The position numbers were made by a program, and so were the translations under genes. DNA of 64,000 bases from the NCBI GenBank assembly GCA_964514655.1, contig CAZEQY010000006.1, forward strand, positions 46,899 through 110,898, written 5' to 3'. The notes beneath the pieces were generated by a model. It had not been told where the DNA came from, searched no databases, and saw nothing but the letters and a program-made list of their open reading frames with translations. Positions 36,453 to 44,142 of this stretch are shown here, piece after piece (the stretch's first letter is position 1; every line of letters starts with the position of its first letter). The stretch is from SZAS-7 sp964514655 (GTDB taxonomy: Bacteria; Chlamydiota; Chlamydiia; Chlamydiales; FEN-1388).

Positions 36453-38372
36453 ATGATGGTATATAACAAAGTGCTGGCAATGGTGTTAGCAGGCTTATTC
36501 TGTTTGAACACTGCCTACTCAGATTCGAGTAGCAGTTCAAGCTCGAGCTCAAGCTCAAGCTCAAGTTCAAGCTCAAGCTCTAGCTCCAGCAGCGAAAAGA
36601 CGGGTCCTCGCGGCCATCGCGGACCACGCGGCAAACGCGGTAAGCACGGCGAAACTGGCTCAGAAGGCCATCGCGGCAAACGCGGAAAACGCGGTAAGCA
36701 TGGCGAAACTGGACCAGAAGGTTCAACTGGCCATCGCGGAAAACGCGGTAAGCGCGGTAAAGAAGGTTCTACCGGTCACGAAGGCTCACGCGGCAAGCGC
36801 GGTAAAGAAGGTCATACTGGCCATCGCGGAAAACGCGGTAAGCGCGGTAAAGAAGGTTCTACCGGTCACGAAGGCTCACGCGGCAAGCGCGGTAAAGAAG
36901 GTCATACTGGCCATCGCGGACCACGCGGTAAAGAAGGTTCTACAGGCCATGAAGGCTCACGCGGTAAGCGTGGTAAGGAAGGCCATACCGGTCATCGCGG
37001 AAAACGCGGTAAGCACGGTGAAACTGGTTCAACAGGTAAGCGCGGTAAAGAAGGTCATACCGGCCATCGCGGCAAACGCGGTAAGCATGGTGAAACAGGT
37101 TCACGCGGCGAGCGCGGTAAGCGCGGTAAGCACGGCGAAACTGGTTCATCAGGTGAGCGCGGTCCACGCGGACATAAAGGTCCAAAAGGTGATCGCGGTC
37201 CAAGAGGACATTCAGGATCAACAGGATCTAAGGGTGAACGCGGCAAACGCGGTCCAAAAGGTGAATCAGGCTCATCAGGTAAGCGCGGACATACAGGTAA
37301 GCGCGGTAAGACCGGTAAGCAGGGTGGACATGGTAGCTCAGGTAGCACAGGTAAGCGCGGCCATACCGGCCATCGCGGTAAGAAGGGCTCAACTGGCGAA
37401 ACTGGTTCATCAGGTTCAACAGGTAAGCGCGGACACAAAGGTCCAAAAGGTGATCGCGGTCCAAAAGGACATACAGGATCATCAGGATCTACAGGTGAAC
37501 GCGGTAAGCGCGGACATAAAGGCGAATCAGGTTCAACTGGTAAGCGCGGTCACACAGGCCATCGCGGTAAGACCGGTAAGCAAGGTGGACATGGTAGCAC
37601 AGGTAAACGCGGTCATACCGGTAAGCGCGGTAAGCACGGCGAAACTGGCTCATCAGGATCAACAGGTAAGCGCGGACATAAGGGTCCAAAAGGTGATCGT
37701 GGTCCAAAAGGACATACAGGCTCATCAGGATCTACAGGTGAACGCGGACATAAAGGTCCAAAGGGCGAACGCGGCAAGCGCGGTAAGACTGGCCCAGCAG
37801 GTCATTCCGGTTCATCAGGATCACGTGGCGAAAGAGGTCCACGCGGTCATAATGGACACAGCGGTAAGACAGGCCACAGAGGTCATAGAGGCCCACGAGG
37901 TGAAAGAGGCTGCCGTGGTCCACAAGGCGAACCAGGCGGAGTTGCTGATTTTGCCGACTTCTTTGGCGTAATGAGCACAGACAATATGGCAGGTGTTCAG
38001 CCAGGTGCTGCAATTAGCTTCTCCAAAGACGGTTCCGTCAGCGGAAGCAAAATTGCTCGCAAGGCAAAAGACTCCTTCAAGCTAGCAGAAGCTGGTACGT
38101 ACCTAGTACAGTTCCAGGTAAGCTCATCTGAAGGTGGCAGACTTGTTGTTGGTCTTGATACCGGCTCAGGCGTCAAGGAACTTGACTACACAACACGTGC
38201 TGCTGAGTCAGGACAGATCGTAGGAACAGCTCTTGTAACAACAACAGCTAAAAATGCCCTACTTTCTATCCGTAACCCAGCCGGTGAAAGAGACGCGATT
38301 ACAGTTACACCGTTTGCTGCTAAGGGTTCAAGCCCAGTGTCAGCTCACCTTGTAATTACACGCGTGCGCTAG
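36453..38372 (+). CDS. Basic collagen-like surface protein
   Basis: 639 residues. Signal peptide (residues 1-23), then 23 consecutive Ser (25-47), then about 148 uninterrupted Gly-X-Y triplets to residue ~496, dominated by GKR, GHR, GKH, GET and GPR, giving a very high positive charge. The last ~140 residues are a compact beta-rich domain (DSFKLAEAGTYLVQFQVS, NALLSIRN) resembling the TNF/BclA-type trimerising heads of bacterial collagen-like proteins. Proline is scarce, so stability would rely on charge pairs and other contacts. GAGGAT precedes the ATG, and an ATG codon follows immediately. A strong terminator follows, so it is monocistronic. Likely a trimeric surface fibre. Confidence 0.85.
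   Translation: MMVYNKVLAMVLAGLFCLNTAYSDSSSSSSSSSSSSSSSSSSSSSSSEKTGPRGHRGPRGKRGKHGETGSEGHRGKRGKRGKHGETGPEGSTGHRGKRGKRGKEGSTGHEGSRGKRGKEGHTGHRGKRGKRGKEGSTGHEGSRGKRGKEGHTGHRGPRGKEGSTGHEGSRGKRGKEGHTGHRGKRGKHGETGSTGKRGKEGHTGHRGKRGKHGETGSRGERGKRGKHGETGSSGERGPRGHKGPKGDRGPRGHSGSTGSKGERGKRGPKGESGSSGKRGHTGKRGKTGKQGGHGSSGSTGKRGHTGHRGKKGSTGETGSSGSTGKRGHKGPKGDRGPKGHTGSSGSTGERGKRGHKGESGSTGKRGHTGHRGKTGKQGGHGSTGKRGHTGKRGKHGETGSSGSTGKRGHKGPKGDRGPKGHTGSSGSTGERGHKGPKGERGKRGKTGPAGHSGSSGSRGERGPRGHNGHSGKTGHRGHRGPRGERGCRGPQGEPGGVADFADFFGVMSTDNMAGVQPGAAISFSKDGSVSGSKIARKAKDSFKLAEAGTYLVQFQVSSSEGGRLVVGLDTGSGVKELDYTTRAAESGQIVGTALVTTTAKNALLSIRNPAGERDAITVTPFAAKGSSPVSAHLVITRVR
36525..36593 (+). repeat. Poly-serine tract encoded by TCAAGC hexamers
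   Basis: 23 Ser codons, largely alternating TCA and AGC. The DNA is a near-perfect six-base microsatellite, so unit gain or loss would change length by two residues without frameshift. Confidence 0.8.
36727..36906 (+). repeat. 90-bp tandem duplication in the collagen region
   Basis: Two copies of a 90-base unit (starts 36727 and 36817) are essentially identical. A further 243-base spaced duplication lies near 37418 and 37661. Both lengths are multiples of nine, preserving the Gly-X-Y register. Confidence 0.8.
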
Positions 38373-38402
38373 TAGTTAGTAGCTTTTAGCTCTAACGAAA
38401 AG

Positions 38403-38439
38403 AACCCTTGCAGACCATTGGTTTGCAAGGGTTTTTTTA
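38403..38439 (+). terminator. Rho-independent terminator after the basic collagen gene
   Basis: The stem AACCCTTGCA / TGCAAGGGTT (38403-38412, 38424-38433) has an 11-base loop and a run of T. It lies 30 bases after the stop. Confidence 0.92.
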
Positions 38440-38598
38440 TTATGGAAGTGCTGGTGTTGGCTGTTTCTCGATCTCGCTTTGGGCTTTATTCTAGCTCGTT
38501 ATGCCGTCGATAGGGGTGTGTAGGTTCCATTTTGTTCCTCTTTTTGGTCAAAATCGTAGCACGCTTGCGGCAAAAAATTGAAGAGATAAGAAATATGC

Positions 38599-38627
38599 TT
38601 GCATAAAACAATCAAAATTGCTAAAAT
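38599..38627 (+). promoter_or_regulatory. Promoter giving a possibly leaderless alaX transcript
   Basis: TTGCAT (38599-38604), 17-base spacer, TAAAAT (38622-38627). The ATG of alaX at 38636 is eight bases past the -10, so the start of transcription would fall at or within a base or two of the start codon. No ribosome site is present. Confidence 0.6.
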
Positions 38628-38635
38628 ATGTGCAT

Positions 38636-39262
38636 ATGAAAACTATTTTAGTCTATTTTAAAGACAGTTATATGATGACAACCGATGCAGAGGTTGTAGC
38701 TAACGGCCAAGGCTTTATAGTGCTTGACCGCACTATTTTTTACCCCCAAGGCGGAGGGCAGCCCTACGATTTAGGCACTATCGATGGTGTGAACGTACAG
38801 GCTGTTCGCTGGGAAGATAACGAGGTGCGTCACTACGTACAGTTCGATGCAGCACACCTTGTTGGCAAGCGCGTGGAGCTTAAACTTGATGTCGCGCGTC
38901 GCATGCTCAACATGCGCCTACATACAGCAGGCCATCTTTTAAGCCATGCTGTAGAAATGCTTTACCCAGGTGTAAAAGCTGTTAAGGGCCATCACTATGT
39001 AGATGGCGCCTATGTAGAATTTATTTCTGAATGTGAAGTGGACCTTGCCCGCGTTAACCATGAACTTGAAAAGCTCATTAAACATGATTTAGGCATATCT
39101 ACAAAGGATGCTCAGCCTCGCCTTGTCCAGATAGGGGATTTTCCTCCTCAACACTGCGGAGGCACACATGTCAAAAGCCTACATGAACTTGAAAAGGTAA
39201 CTGCAACCAAACAAAAGAAAAAAGCGAACATCCTACGCATCAGCTATTCAGTATTATCCTGA
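38636..39262 (+). CDS. AlaX-type alanyl-tRNA editing protein
   Basis: 208 residues. Freestanding relative of the AlaRS editing domain; it hydrolyses mischarged Ser- or Gly-tRNA(Ala). Zinc ligands are visible in LHTAGHLLSHA (His-x3-His) and in CGGTHV. The N-terminal subdomain FYPQGGGQPYDLG is typical. The ATG at 38636 follows a good promoter with no leader, and an upstream TTG (38618) would lie inside the promoter and is rejected. The 3' end overlaps the convergent EamA gene by nine bases. Confidence 0.9.
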   Translation: MKTILVYFKDSYMMTTDAEVVANGQGFIVLDRTIFYPQGGGQPYDLGTIDGVNVQAVRWEDNEVRHYVQFDAAHLVGKRVELKLDVARRMLNMRLHTAGHLLSHAVEMLYPGVKAVKGHHYVDGAYVEFISECEVDLARVNHELEKLIKHDLGISTKDAQPRLVQIGDFPPQHCGGTHVKSLHELEKVTATKQKKKANILRISYSVLS

Positions 39263-40150
39263 TGCTTTGAGGGTGGCTTTGTCGTTGGTGAAGAGCGTGA
39301 GGAAGGCGCCTGAGAGGATAATAGCGATGCCTAAAAATTCGGTGGCTTTTATTTGTTCGTCGAGTAAGAGCATCCCAAAGAGTACGACAAATACGGGTTC
39401 GAGCACTGACAGCATGGAGGCTTTTTCAGAGCTAATGTACTTTTGGCTCTGTAGCAGTAGAAGTATGGGGATGGCGCTGCAGATAAGGCCCATAGAACCT
39501 ATGTTAAACCAGCTGTCTAGTGTAGTTGGCAGATACATGCTTGAATCAAAAAGGGCAAATATAAGGCTTGTTAGCATGCAGCCAAGTGATATTAAAAATG
39601 TAGAGAGCATTGGCTGTATGCTCACCTTTTTGCTTGAGATGATGTAGTAGGCATACAAAAATGCCGATAACAGGCTCATACCAATGCCCCATAGATTAAA
39701 GCCAATATCATCAAAGTTCACCAAAAAGATCATGCCAAGCATAACAAGCCCAAATGCTAGGTAGTACATTTTGTGAACTTCTGCTTTATACATAAGTATA
39801 TTTATAAGCATTACCATTGCGGGGAAGGTAAAAAAAACAACTATCGATAGCCCGGTGCCAATATACTGACTACCAAAGAAGTAACAAATTGTTGAAGTGC
39901 CATAAAATACCATTCCATAGGCAAAAGTTTTAGCAATTTGTTTATATGAAGAAAAGTCTATATGCTTGTATTGAGGTATGAGTACTAATGCCATGCAAAG
40001 AGTAGCAACAAAAAAGCGCCAAAATAGCATGGTAAATACGGAGTAGCCAGACTCGATAATTGTCATGCCAAAGTAGCCTACAAGGCCATAACAAAGACCG
40101 GAGCTAATGGCGTATAAAGAGCCTCGTTGCTGCTCGGTAAGGATATTCAT
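39254..40150 (-). CDS. EamA/DMT-family transporter
   Basis: About 298 residues with ten predicted transmembrane helices in two EamA halves, beginning GSLYAISSGLCYGLVGYFG and with the second-half loop SSEKASMLSVLEPVFVVLFG that is typical of the family. Drug/metabolite transporters export or import amino acids, nucleosides or metabolites; in intracellular bacteria related proteins take up host metabolites (for example S-adenosylmethionine). Substrate unknown. The ATG at 40150 is chosen over a TTG ten codons upstream. Confidence 0.85.
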   Translation of the reverse strand: MNILTEQQRGSLYAISSGLCYGLVGYFGMTIIESGYSVFTMLFWRFFVATLCMALVLIPQYKHIDFSSYKQIAKTFAYGMVFYGTSTICYFFGSQYIGTGLSIVVFFTFPAMVMLINILMYKAEVHKMYYLAFGLVMLGMIFLVNFDDIGFNLWGIGMSLLSAFLYAYYIISSKKVSIQPMLSTFLISLGCMLTSLIFALFDSSMYLPTTLDSWFNIGSMGLICSAIPILLLLQSQKYISSEKASMLSVLEPVFVVLFGMLLLDEQIKATEFLGIAIILSGAFLTLFTNDKATLKASG

Positions 40151-40251
40151 AGGTGTACAGTATACCGCTACTAAGGCCAATTGTCAAAAAAAATGCTTCA
40201 TCAAAAATGTCAAATGCTGTGATAATAGCAGTTTATTGTGAGGATACAACT

Positions 40252-40656
40252 ATGGCCCAAGACCTGAAGAGTATTGGAGATATGCTCCGGTCAAGACGAA
40301 AAGAGCTCAATATGTCACTCAAGGATGTAGAAAATTCTACCTCTATTCGCTCTGGGTACCTTCAAGCTATTGAAGATGGCCAGATGGAGCGGCTAATCTC
40401 TCCTATTTATGCACAGGGCTTTGTTAAGCAATATGCAATATTCTTAGGTCTAGATGGCGAGCGTCTTGTCGCAGACGGCGCCGACCTCTTTAAAAAGCCG
40501 ATAAATCAAGATTTTGCCTACGGTATTGGCACTCTTGAGCCAAGATCTAATCATGGCGCAGGCGTTAAGTGGATGCCTGGCTCGATATGGATTATTGCCT
40601 TTATAGTCTTACTTCTTGTTGCCTACTATGTAGCAAGGCTGCTTGAGGTGGTTTAA
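40252..40656 (+). CDS. RodZ-like HTH membrane protein
   Basis: 134 residues from the ATG at 40252, which has a GAGGAT site; upstream in-frame codons lie in the divergent promoter region. Residues 5-75 are a helix-turn-helix domain of the HTH_25/RodZ type (IGDMLRSRRKELNMSLKDVE, LQAIEDGQ, AQGFVKQYA). A linker and one transmembrane helix (IWIIAFIVLLLVAYYV) follow. RodZ links MreB to the membrane in cell-shape control, and chlamydiae, which divide using MreB rather than FtsZ, have a RodZ. It lacks the periplasmic domain. Overlaps the next gene by one base. Confidence 0.8.
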   Translation: MAQDLKSIGDMLRSRRKELNMSLKDVENSTSIRSGYLQAIEDGQMERLISPIYAQGFVKQYAIFLGLDGERLVADGADLFKKPINQDFAYGIGTLEPRSNHGAGVKWMPGSIWIIAFIVLLLVAYYVARLLEVV

Positions 40657-41603
40657 TGCTGCGCGTCTTTCTTAGCGGCCTTTTTGTGGGCGCGGCTGAT
40701 ATTGTTCCCGGCATTTCCGGAGGTACTGTTGCCTTTATCATAGGTATCTATGAAGAGCTTTTAGCAAGTATTGCAAGCATCAATGCTCAAGCGATCAAAA
40801 AGCTCTGCACGCTGCAATTTCGTGCCTTTTTTACTGCCGTTCGGTGGCAGTTTTTGTGCCTCTTTATTTTGGGGGCAGCTTGCTCGTTCGTCACTCTTGC
40901 AAAGACCTTTCAGTATTTTCTCAATCACGAGATATATAGAACCTTTCTCTATTCAGCCTTTATGGGTCTTGTTGTAGGTTCTGTGATCTTTTGTGCAAAA
41001 CAGCTTTCTAAATATACCCTAAAGGTATTTTTGTGTGTAACAATCGGTGCAGTTTTGGCTTATTTTTTGTCTGGCACTGACCTTATGCCAACTGCCGGCA
41101 CAAACTCTGAGCAACTAGTAGACCTTTGGGTAATAGCCTGCGGTGCAATGGCCATATCAGCTATGCTTCTTCCTGGCATTTCTGGTAGCTATATTCTTAA
41201 CATACTTGGCATGTATGGTCCCATCCTTGGCGCCTTTGTTGCTTGGGTTGATGGCATCAAACAGGGGATCTTTGACTTTGCCTCTTTTCGCATTGTTTTG
41301 AGCATGGGTATCGGTATAGCTCTTGGCGCTATCTTCTTTAGCCGCATTGTGCGATATCTGCTAGCCACTTACCGAGAAGCCACAATAGCTCTTTTAGTAG
41401 GCTTTATGGTGGGTGCCATGCGTTCAATCTGGCCCTTCTGGAGCGTGGAACAGACAGGTGATATGCGCCTACAGCTTGTAGAGCCTATCTTGCCAGAAGT
41501 TACTTCGCTTCATTTTGCCTATTCATGTGCCTTTTTTGCACTCGGCCTATCGCTTGTCTTTTTAGTCGAGCACCTCGCAACAAAAAAACAAGTCCAGAAT
41601 TAG
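40656..41603 (+). CDS. DUF368 polytopic membrane protein (polyprenyl-phosphate transporter family)
   Basis: 315 residues with about eight to ten membrane helices. The family motif GISGGTVAFIIGIYEELLASI near the N-terminus is repeated as LLPGISGSYILNILGMY in the second half, an inverted-repeat architecture. Recent work linked DUF368 proteins (PopT) to recycling of undecaprenyl phosphate across the membrane. Starting in the stop codon of the RodZ-like gene (TAATG) makes a functional link to envelope or peptidoglycan assembly attractive. Confidence 0.85.
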   Translation: MLRVFLSGLFVGAADIVPGISGGTVAFIIGIYEELLASIASINAQAIKKLCTLQFRAFFTAVRWQFLCLFILGAACSFVTLAKTFQYFLNHEIYRTFLYSAFMGLVVGSVIFCAKQLSKYTLKVFLCVTIGAVLAYFLSGTDLMPTAGTNSEQLVDLWVIACGAMAISAMLLPGISGSYILNILGMYGPILGAFVAWVDGIKQGIFDFASFRIVLSMGIGIALGAIFFSRIVRYLLATYREATIALLVGFMVGAMRSIWPFWSVEQTGDMRLQLVEPILPEVTSLHFAYSCAFFALGLSLVFLVEHLATKKQVQN

Positions 41604-41605
41604 TT

Positions 41606-41750
41606 TATACACCCATTCAAGTTCAAGCCCGGGCCTAGGATGTTGATTTAACGTGGTTTTATAAAAATGACTTAATGGTAAAATGTGTCCTTCGTGCCCG
41701 AGCCTTTCGCGCAGCAAAAAAACTAACTCTTGAACTTGAATGGGTATACA
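41606..41750. repeat. Inverted repeat with TTCAAG word arms between convergent genes
   Basis: Perfect 17-base arms ACCCATTCAAGTTCAAG (41611-41627) and its complement (41729-41745) are flanked by TATAC on both sides and have partly complementary CCCGGGC / GCCCGAG inner segments. About 100 bases lie between. It fills almost the entire gap between the DUF368 and truA stops. Confidence 0.8.
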
Positions 41751-41755
41751 ATCAC

Positions 41756-42544
41756 TTAGGCGCGGTCAATGACGCTGGTTGTGAGCGTGTAAAAGACTTT
41801 GTGTAGGGATAGCCCGCGAGCAGGGGCGGTTATGCCGGCTTGGGGGCGCTTAGCTCCTTGAAAGAGATTTGCGACTTGGCCGCAGGTGAGTTTGCCAAGG
41901 CCTACATAGACGAGTGTACCGACGATATTGCGGCACATTTTGTAAAGAAAGTTATTTGCCGTGACCTTTATTTCTAAGACATCTTTAGTGCCTGTAGAAA
42001 TGTCAATGCTCGTAACGCGTCTTACGGTGTCGTTATAGTCTTTACCTTTACGGTGGTTGCGAAAGGCTATAAAGTCATGCTCGCCGGTGATGATGCCTGC
42101 TGCTCGCTGCATAAGCTCTAGGTTTAGTGGTAAAGCGACATGCCAGTGTGTATGGCGGTAAAATGGCAAGAGGGTAGGGCCGGTATAAATTCTATAGACA
42201 TACTGCTTTGCTGTAGCTGACATAGTGGCATGAAAGTCAGTCTCAGGTGCGCAAGTTGCCGATAAAACCCGAATGTCATCAGGCAGTAAGCAGTTTAGAG
42301 CGTACATCAGCCGCTCTAAATCAAGGTCATCTTTTGTAGTTATAAAGTTTACAACCTGGCCTTCAGCATGCACGCCGCGGTCTGTACGGCTTGCTGCTTG
42401 AACGTCTACCGGGTGCTGCAGGATCTTTTCTAAGGTGCTTTGTAGGACAAATTCAATGCTTGGCTGAAGATGATCACGATCTGTCTTTTGCCAGCCAAGA
42501 TAGCATGTACCCTCATACGCAATAAGCAGCACTACATTTAGCAT
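41756..42544 (-). CDS. truA: tRNA pseudouridine synthase A
   Basis: 262 residues. It modifies positions 38-40 of the tRNA anticodon arm. Catalytic Asp55 lies in ASRTDRGVHAEGQV, and the opening LLIAYEGTCYLGWQ and the late FLYKMCRNIVGTLVYVG are canonical. Last gene of the dap-marC operon, three bases after marC. Confidence 0.95.
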   Translation of the reverse strand: MLNVVLLIAYEGTCYLGWQKTDRDHLQPSIEFVLQSTLEKILQHPVDVQAASRTDRGVHAEGQVVNFITTKDDLDLERLMYALNCLLPDDIRVLSATCAPETDFHATMSATAKQYVYRIYTGPTLLPFYRHTHWHVALPLNLELMQRAAGIITGEHDFIAFRNHRKGKDYNDTVRRVTSIDISTGTKDVLEIKVTANNFLYKMCRNIVGTLVYVGLGKLTCGQVANLFQGAKRPQAGITAPARGLSLHKVFYTLTTSVIDRA

Positions 42545-42547
42545 GTA

Positions 42548-43135
42548 TTAGCCGTGCTTAAAGAGTAAAAGTATACCCTCGCTTAGTCGCTGTACAGAGA
42601 TAAGCACTAGCACCATACCCATAAGCTTCTCGCACGCTGTAATGCCGCTAGAGCCTAAAAGGCCAAGAATTCTACGCGAGTTAATCAAGATGATGCTTGA
42701 TGCAAGCCATGCAAGCAAGATTGCTACAAGCATTGGCCACATTCTTGTTTCTGTGTCAGCATAGAGCATAATTGTTGCTAAAAGTGCAGGCCCTGCAATC
42801 ATCGGCACGGCAAGAGGCACAACAAATGGCTCACCGGTTAGGCCGTTAGTATCTTCTCGCTCAGTATTTCCAAAGATAATCTTAATTGCGATGATAAAGA
42901 GAATAAGCCCAGATGCAAGGTATACTGTTGTGTCAGAAATAGCAAGCAGGTTAAAGATAAATTCGCCCAAGAGGTTAAACGCTAGCATAAAGCCAAGAGC
43001 AATAAACATCTCGCGCCATATGATGAATTTTTGGCGCTTAGGTTCTATGTGTTTGAGGCATTCTATAAAGCCCTTAATATGGCCAACAGGGTCCATGATC
43101 AGAAATAAAATGAGGGTAAGTGTGACTAAGGTCAT
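42548..43135 (-). CDS. MarC-family membrane protein, copy 2
   Basis: 195 residues, six transmembrane helices, with the MarC pattern FLIMDPVGHIKGFI at the start and PFVVPLAVPMIAGPALLATI in the middle. Homologous to the preceding gene and overlapping it by four bases (ATGA), so the two may form a heteromer. MarC proteins were once thought to be antibiotic-resistance determinants; their function is unknown. Confidence 0.85.
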   Translation of the reverse strand: MTLVTLTLILFLIMDPVGHIKGFIECLKHIEPKRQKFIIWREMFIALGFMLAFNLLGEFIFNLLAISDTTVYLASGLILFIIAIKIIFGNTEREDTNGLTGEPFVVPLAVPMIAGPALLATIMLYADTETRMWPMLVAILLAWLASSIILINSRRILGLLGSSGITACEKLMGMVLVLISVQRLSEGILLLFKHG

Positions 43136-43722
43136 GAAAACTCCTTCAAAAACATCGTAAAGCCTTTAACAAAAATTTCGGTAGAAATAAGAGCCAAGAT
43201 CATACCCATAAGCTGTTCAAGAGCGATTAAGCCTCGTTTTCCAAGCAGCTTTTGTAGGTAGGCTGAGCTTACTACAACTGCCGTTACGCCAACATAGGCA
43301 ATAAGGCAGGCAAAGAACATCTTGGGCATATTTTGTTCTTTCGCAGAAAAGTACATGATTGTTGAAAGCACGCCGCCCCCAGAGATAAGCGGAATAGCTA
43401 TTGGCACAATAAAGGGCTCTTGGGGAATGCGATCAGATCCATTTGTAGGAGTCTTTGGAAAGATCATGCTGAGTGCAATAAGAAGCAGTACTGTACCGCC
43501 CGCTAAGCTTATTGCATAGGGCTTAATTTGAATGATGTCAAAAAATGCTTTGCCTACAAAAAGGTAGAAGAGAGCAAGCATAAACGAAAAAATAGATTCT
43601 CTAAATAAAATAACTTTTTGTCTTTCAAAAGTAAAGTTTTTTACTAGCGACACAAATACCGGGGCATTTCCTATTGGGTTTGCCACCAAAAAGAGCGCAA
43701 GTGCAATCTGCCAAGTAGACAC
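43132..43722 (-). CDS. MarC-family membrane protein, copy 1
   Basis: 196 residues, six helices, start GTG at 43722. Motifs FLVANPIGNAPVFVSL and PFIVPIAIPLISGGGVLSTI match the MarC family. Tandem paralog of the next gene at recognisable but modest similarity. Ten bases after the small membrane protein gene of the dap operon. Confidence 0.85.
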   Translation of the reverse strand: MSTWQIALALFLVANPIGNAPVFVSLVKNFTFERQKVILFRESIFSFMLALFYLFVGKAFFDIIQIKPYAISLAGGTVLLLIALSMIFPKTPTNGSDRIPQEPFIVPIAIPLISGGGVLSTIMYFSAKEQNMPKMFFACLIAYVGVTAVVVSSAYLQKLLGKRGLIALEQLMGMILALISTEIFVKGFTMFLKEFS

Positions 43723-43731
43723 TCTGGTTTC

Positions 43732-44142
43732 CTATGTTGATTTGTTACTTCGTACCAGCATTATTTCGTGCGTAAAGCCGTGCAGTATCCCTAATCCTAA
43801 GGCTAGCATGCCGCATAACACGGGAAGCTGCCTCATAAACACTGCCGAAACAAGTCCGATCACAAATTGTATTCCATATACCCTATTGGTTAGATCAATA
43901 GCAGCATACTGACATTTTTTACAAAAAGTATAATCCTTAAACACAATTCTGACAATAGATGTGCCAACAAAAGCAAGTGAGGCTAAATAAATAACTTTGC
44001 ATGGCGAGTATCGCCATACATCAAATGCAATCTTGCTTAGTGTTGCCACAATAGCACCGCTTAAAACCGCACGTGAGAGCGTTGTGTGCTTTATTGTGTC
44101 AGTGGCAGCTGGCGCCCATGTTTTTCCTTGTGCGCTAATCAT
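43732..44142 (-). CDS. Small polytopic membrane protein in the dap operon
   Basis: 136 residues with three to four hydrophobic segments (VIYLASLAFVGTSIVRIV, IQFVIGLVSAVFM, VLCGMLALGLGILHGF) and a CKKC pair. No family recognised. Its start overlaps the dapL stop as ATGA, so it is translated from the dap message. It could be a transporter subunit or accessory protein. Confidence 0.65.
   Translation of the reverse strand: MISAQGKTWAPAATDTIKHTTLSRAVLSGAIVATLSKIAFDVWRYSPCKVIYLASLAFVGTSIVRIVFKDYTFCKKCQYAAIDLTNRVYGIQFVIGLVSAVFMRQLPVLCGMLALGLGILHGFTHEIMLVRSNKST

Noticed and set aside
36727..37900. Regularly spaced repeats that might be read as a CRISPR array
   Set aside because: The periodicity is nine bases within a coding frame, with no unique spacers and no cas genes nearby.
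36700..38013. Long Ala/Val/Lys-rich and Arg/Tyr/Leu-rich frames overlapping the basic collagen gene
   Set aside because: Out-of-frame and antisense shadows created by the nine-base periodicity.
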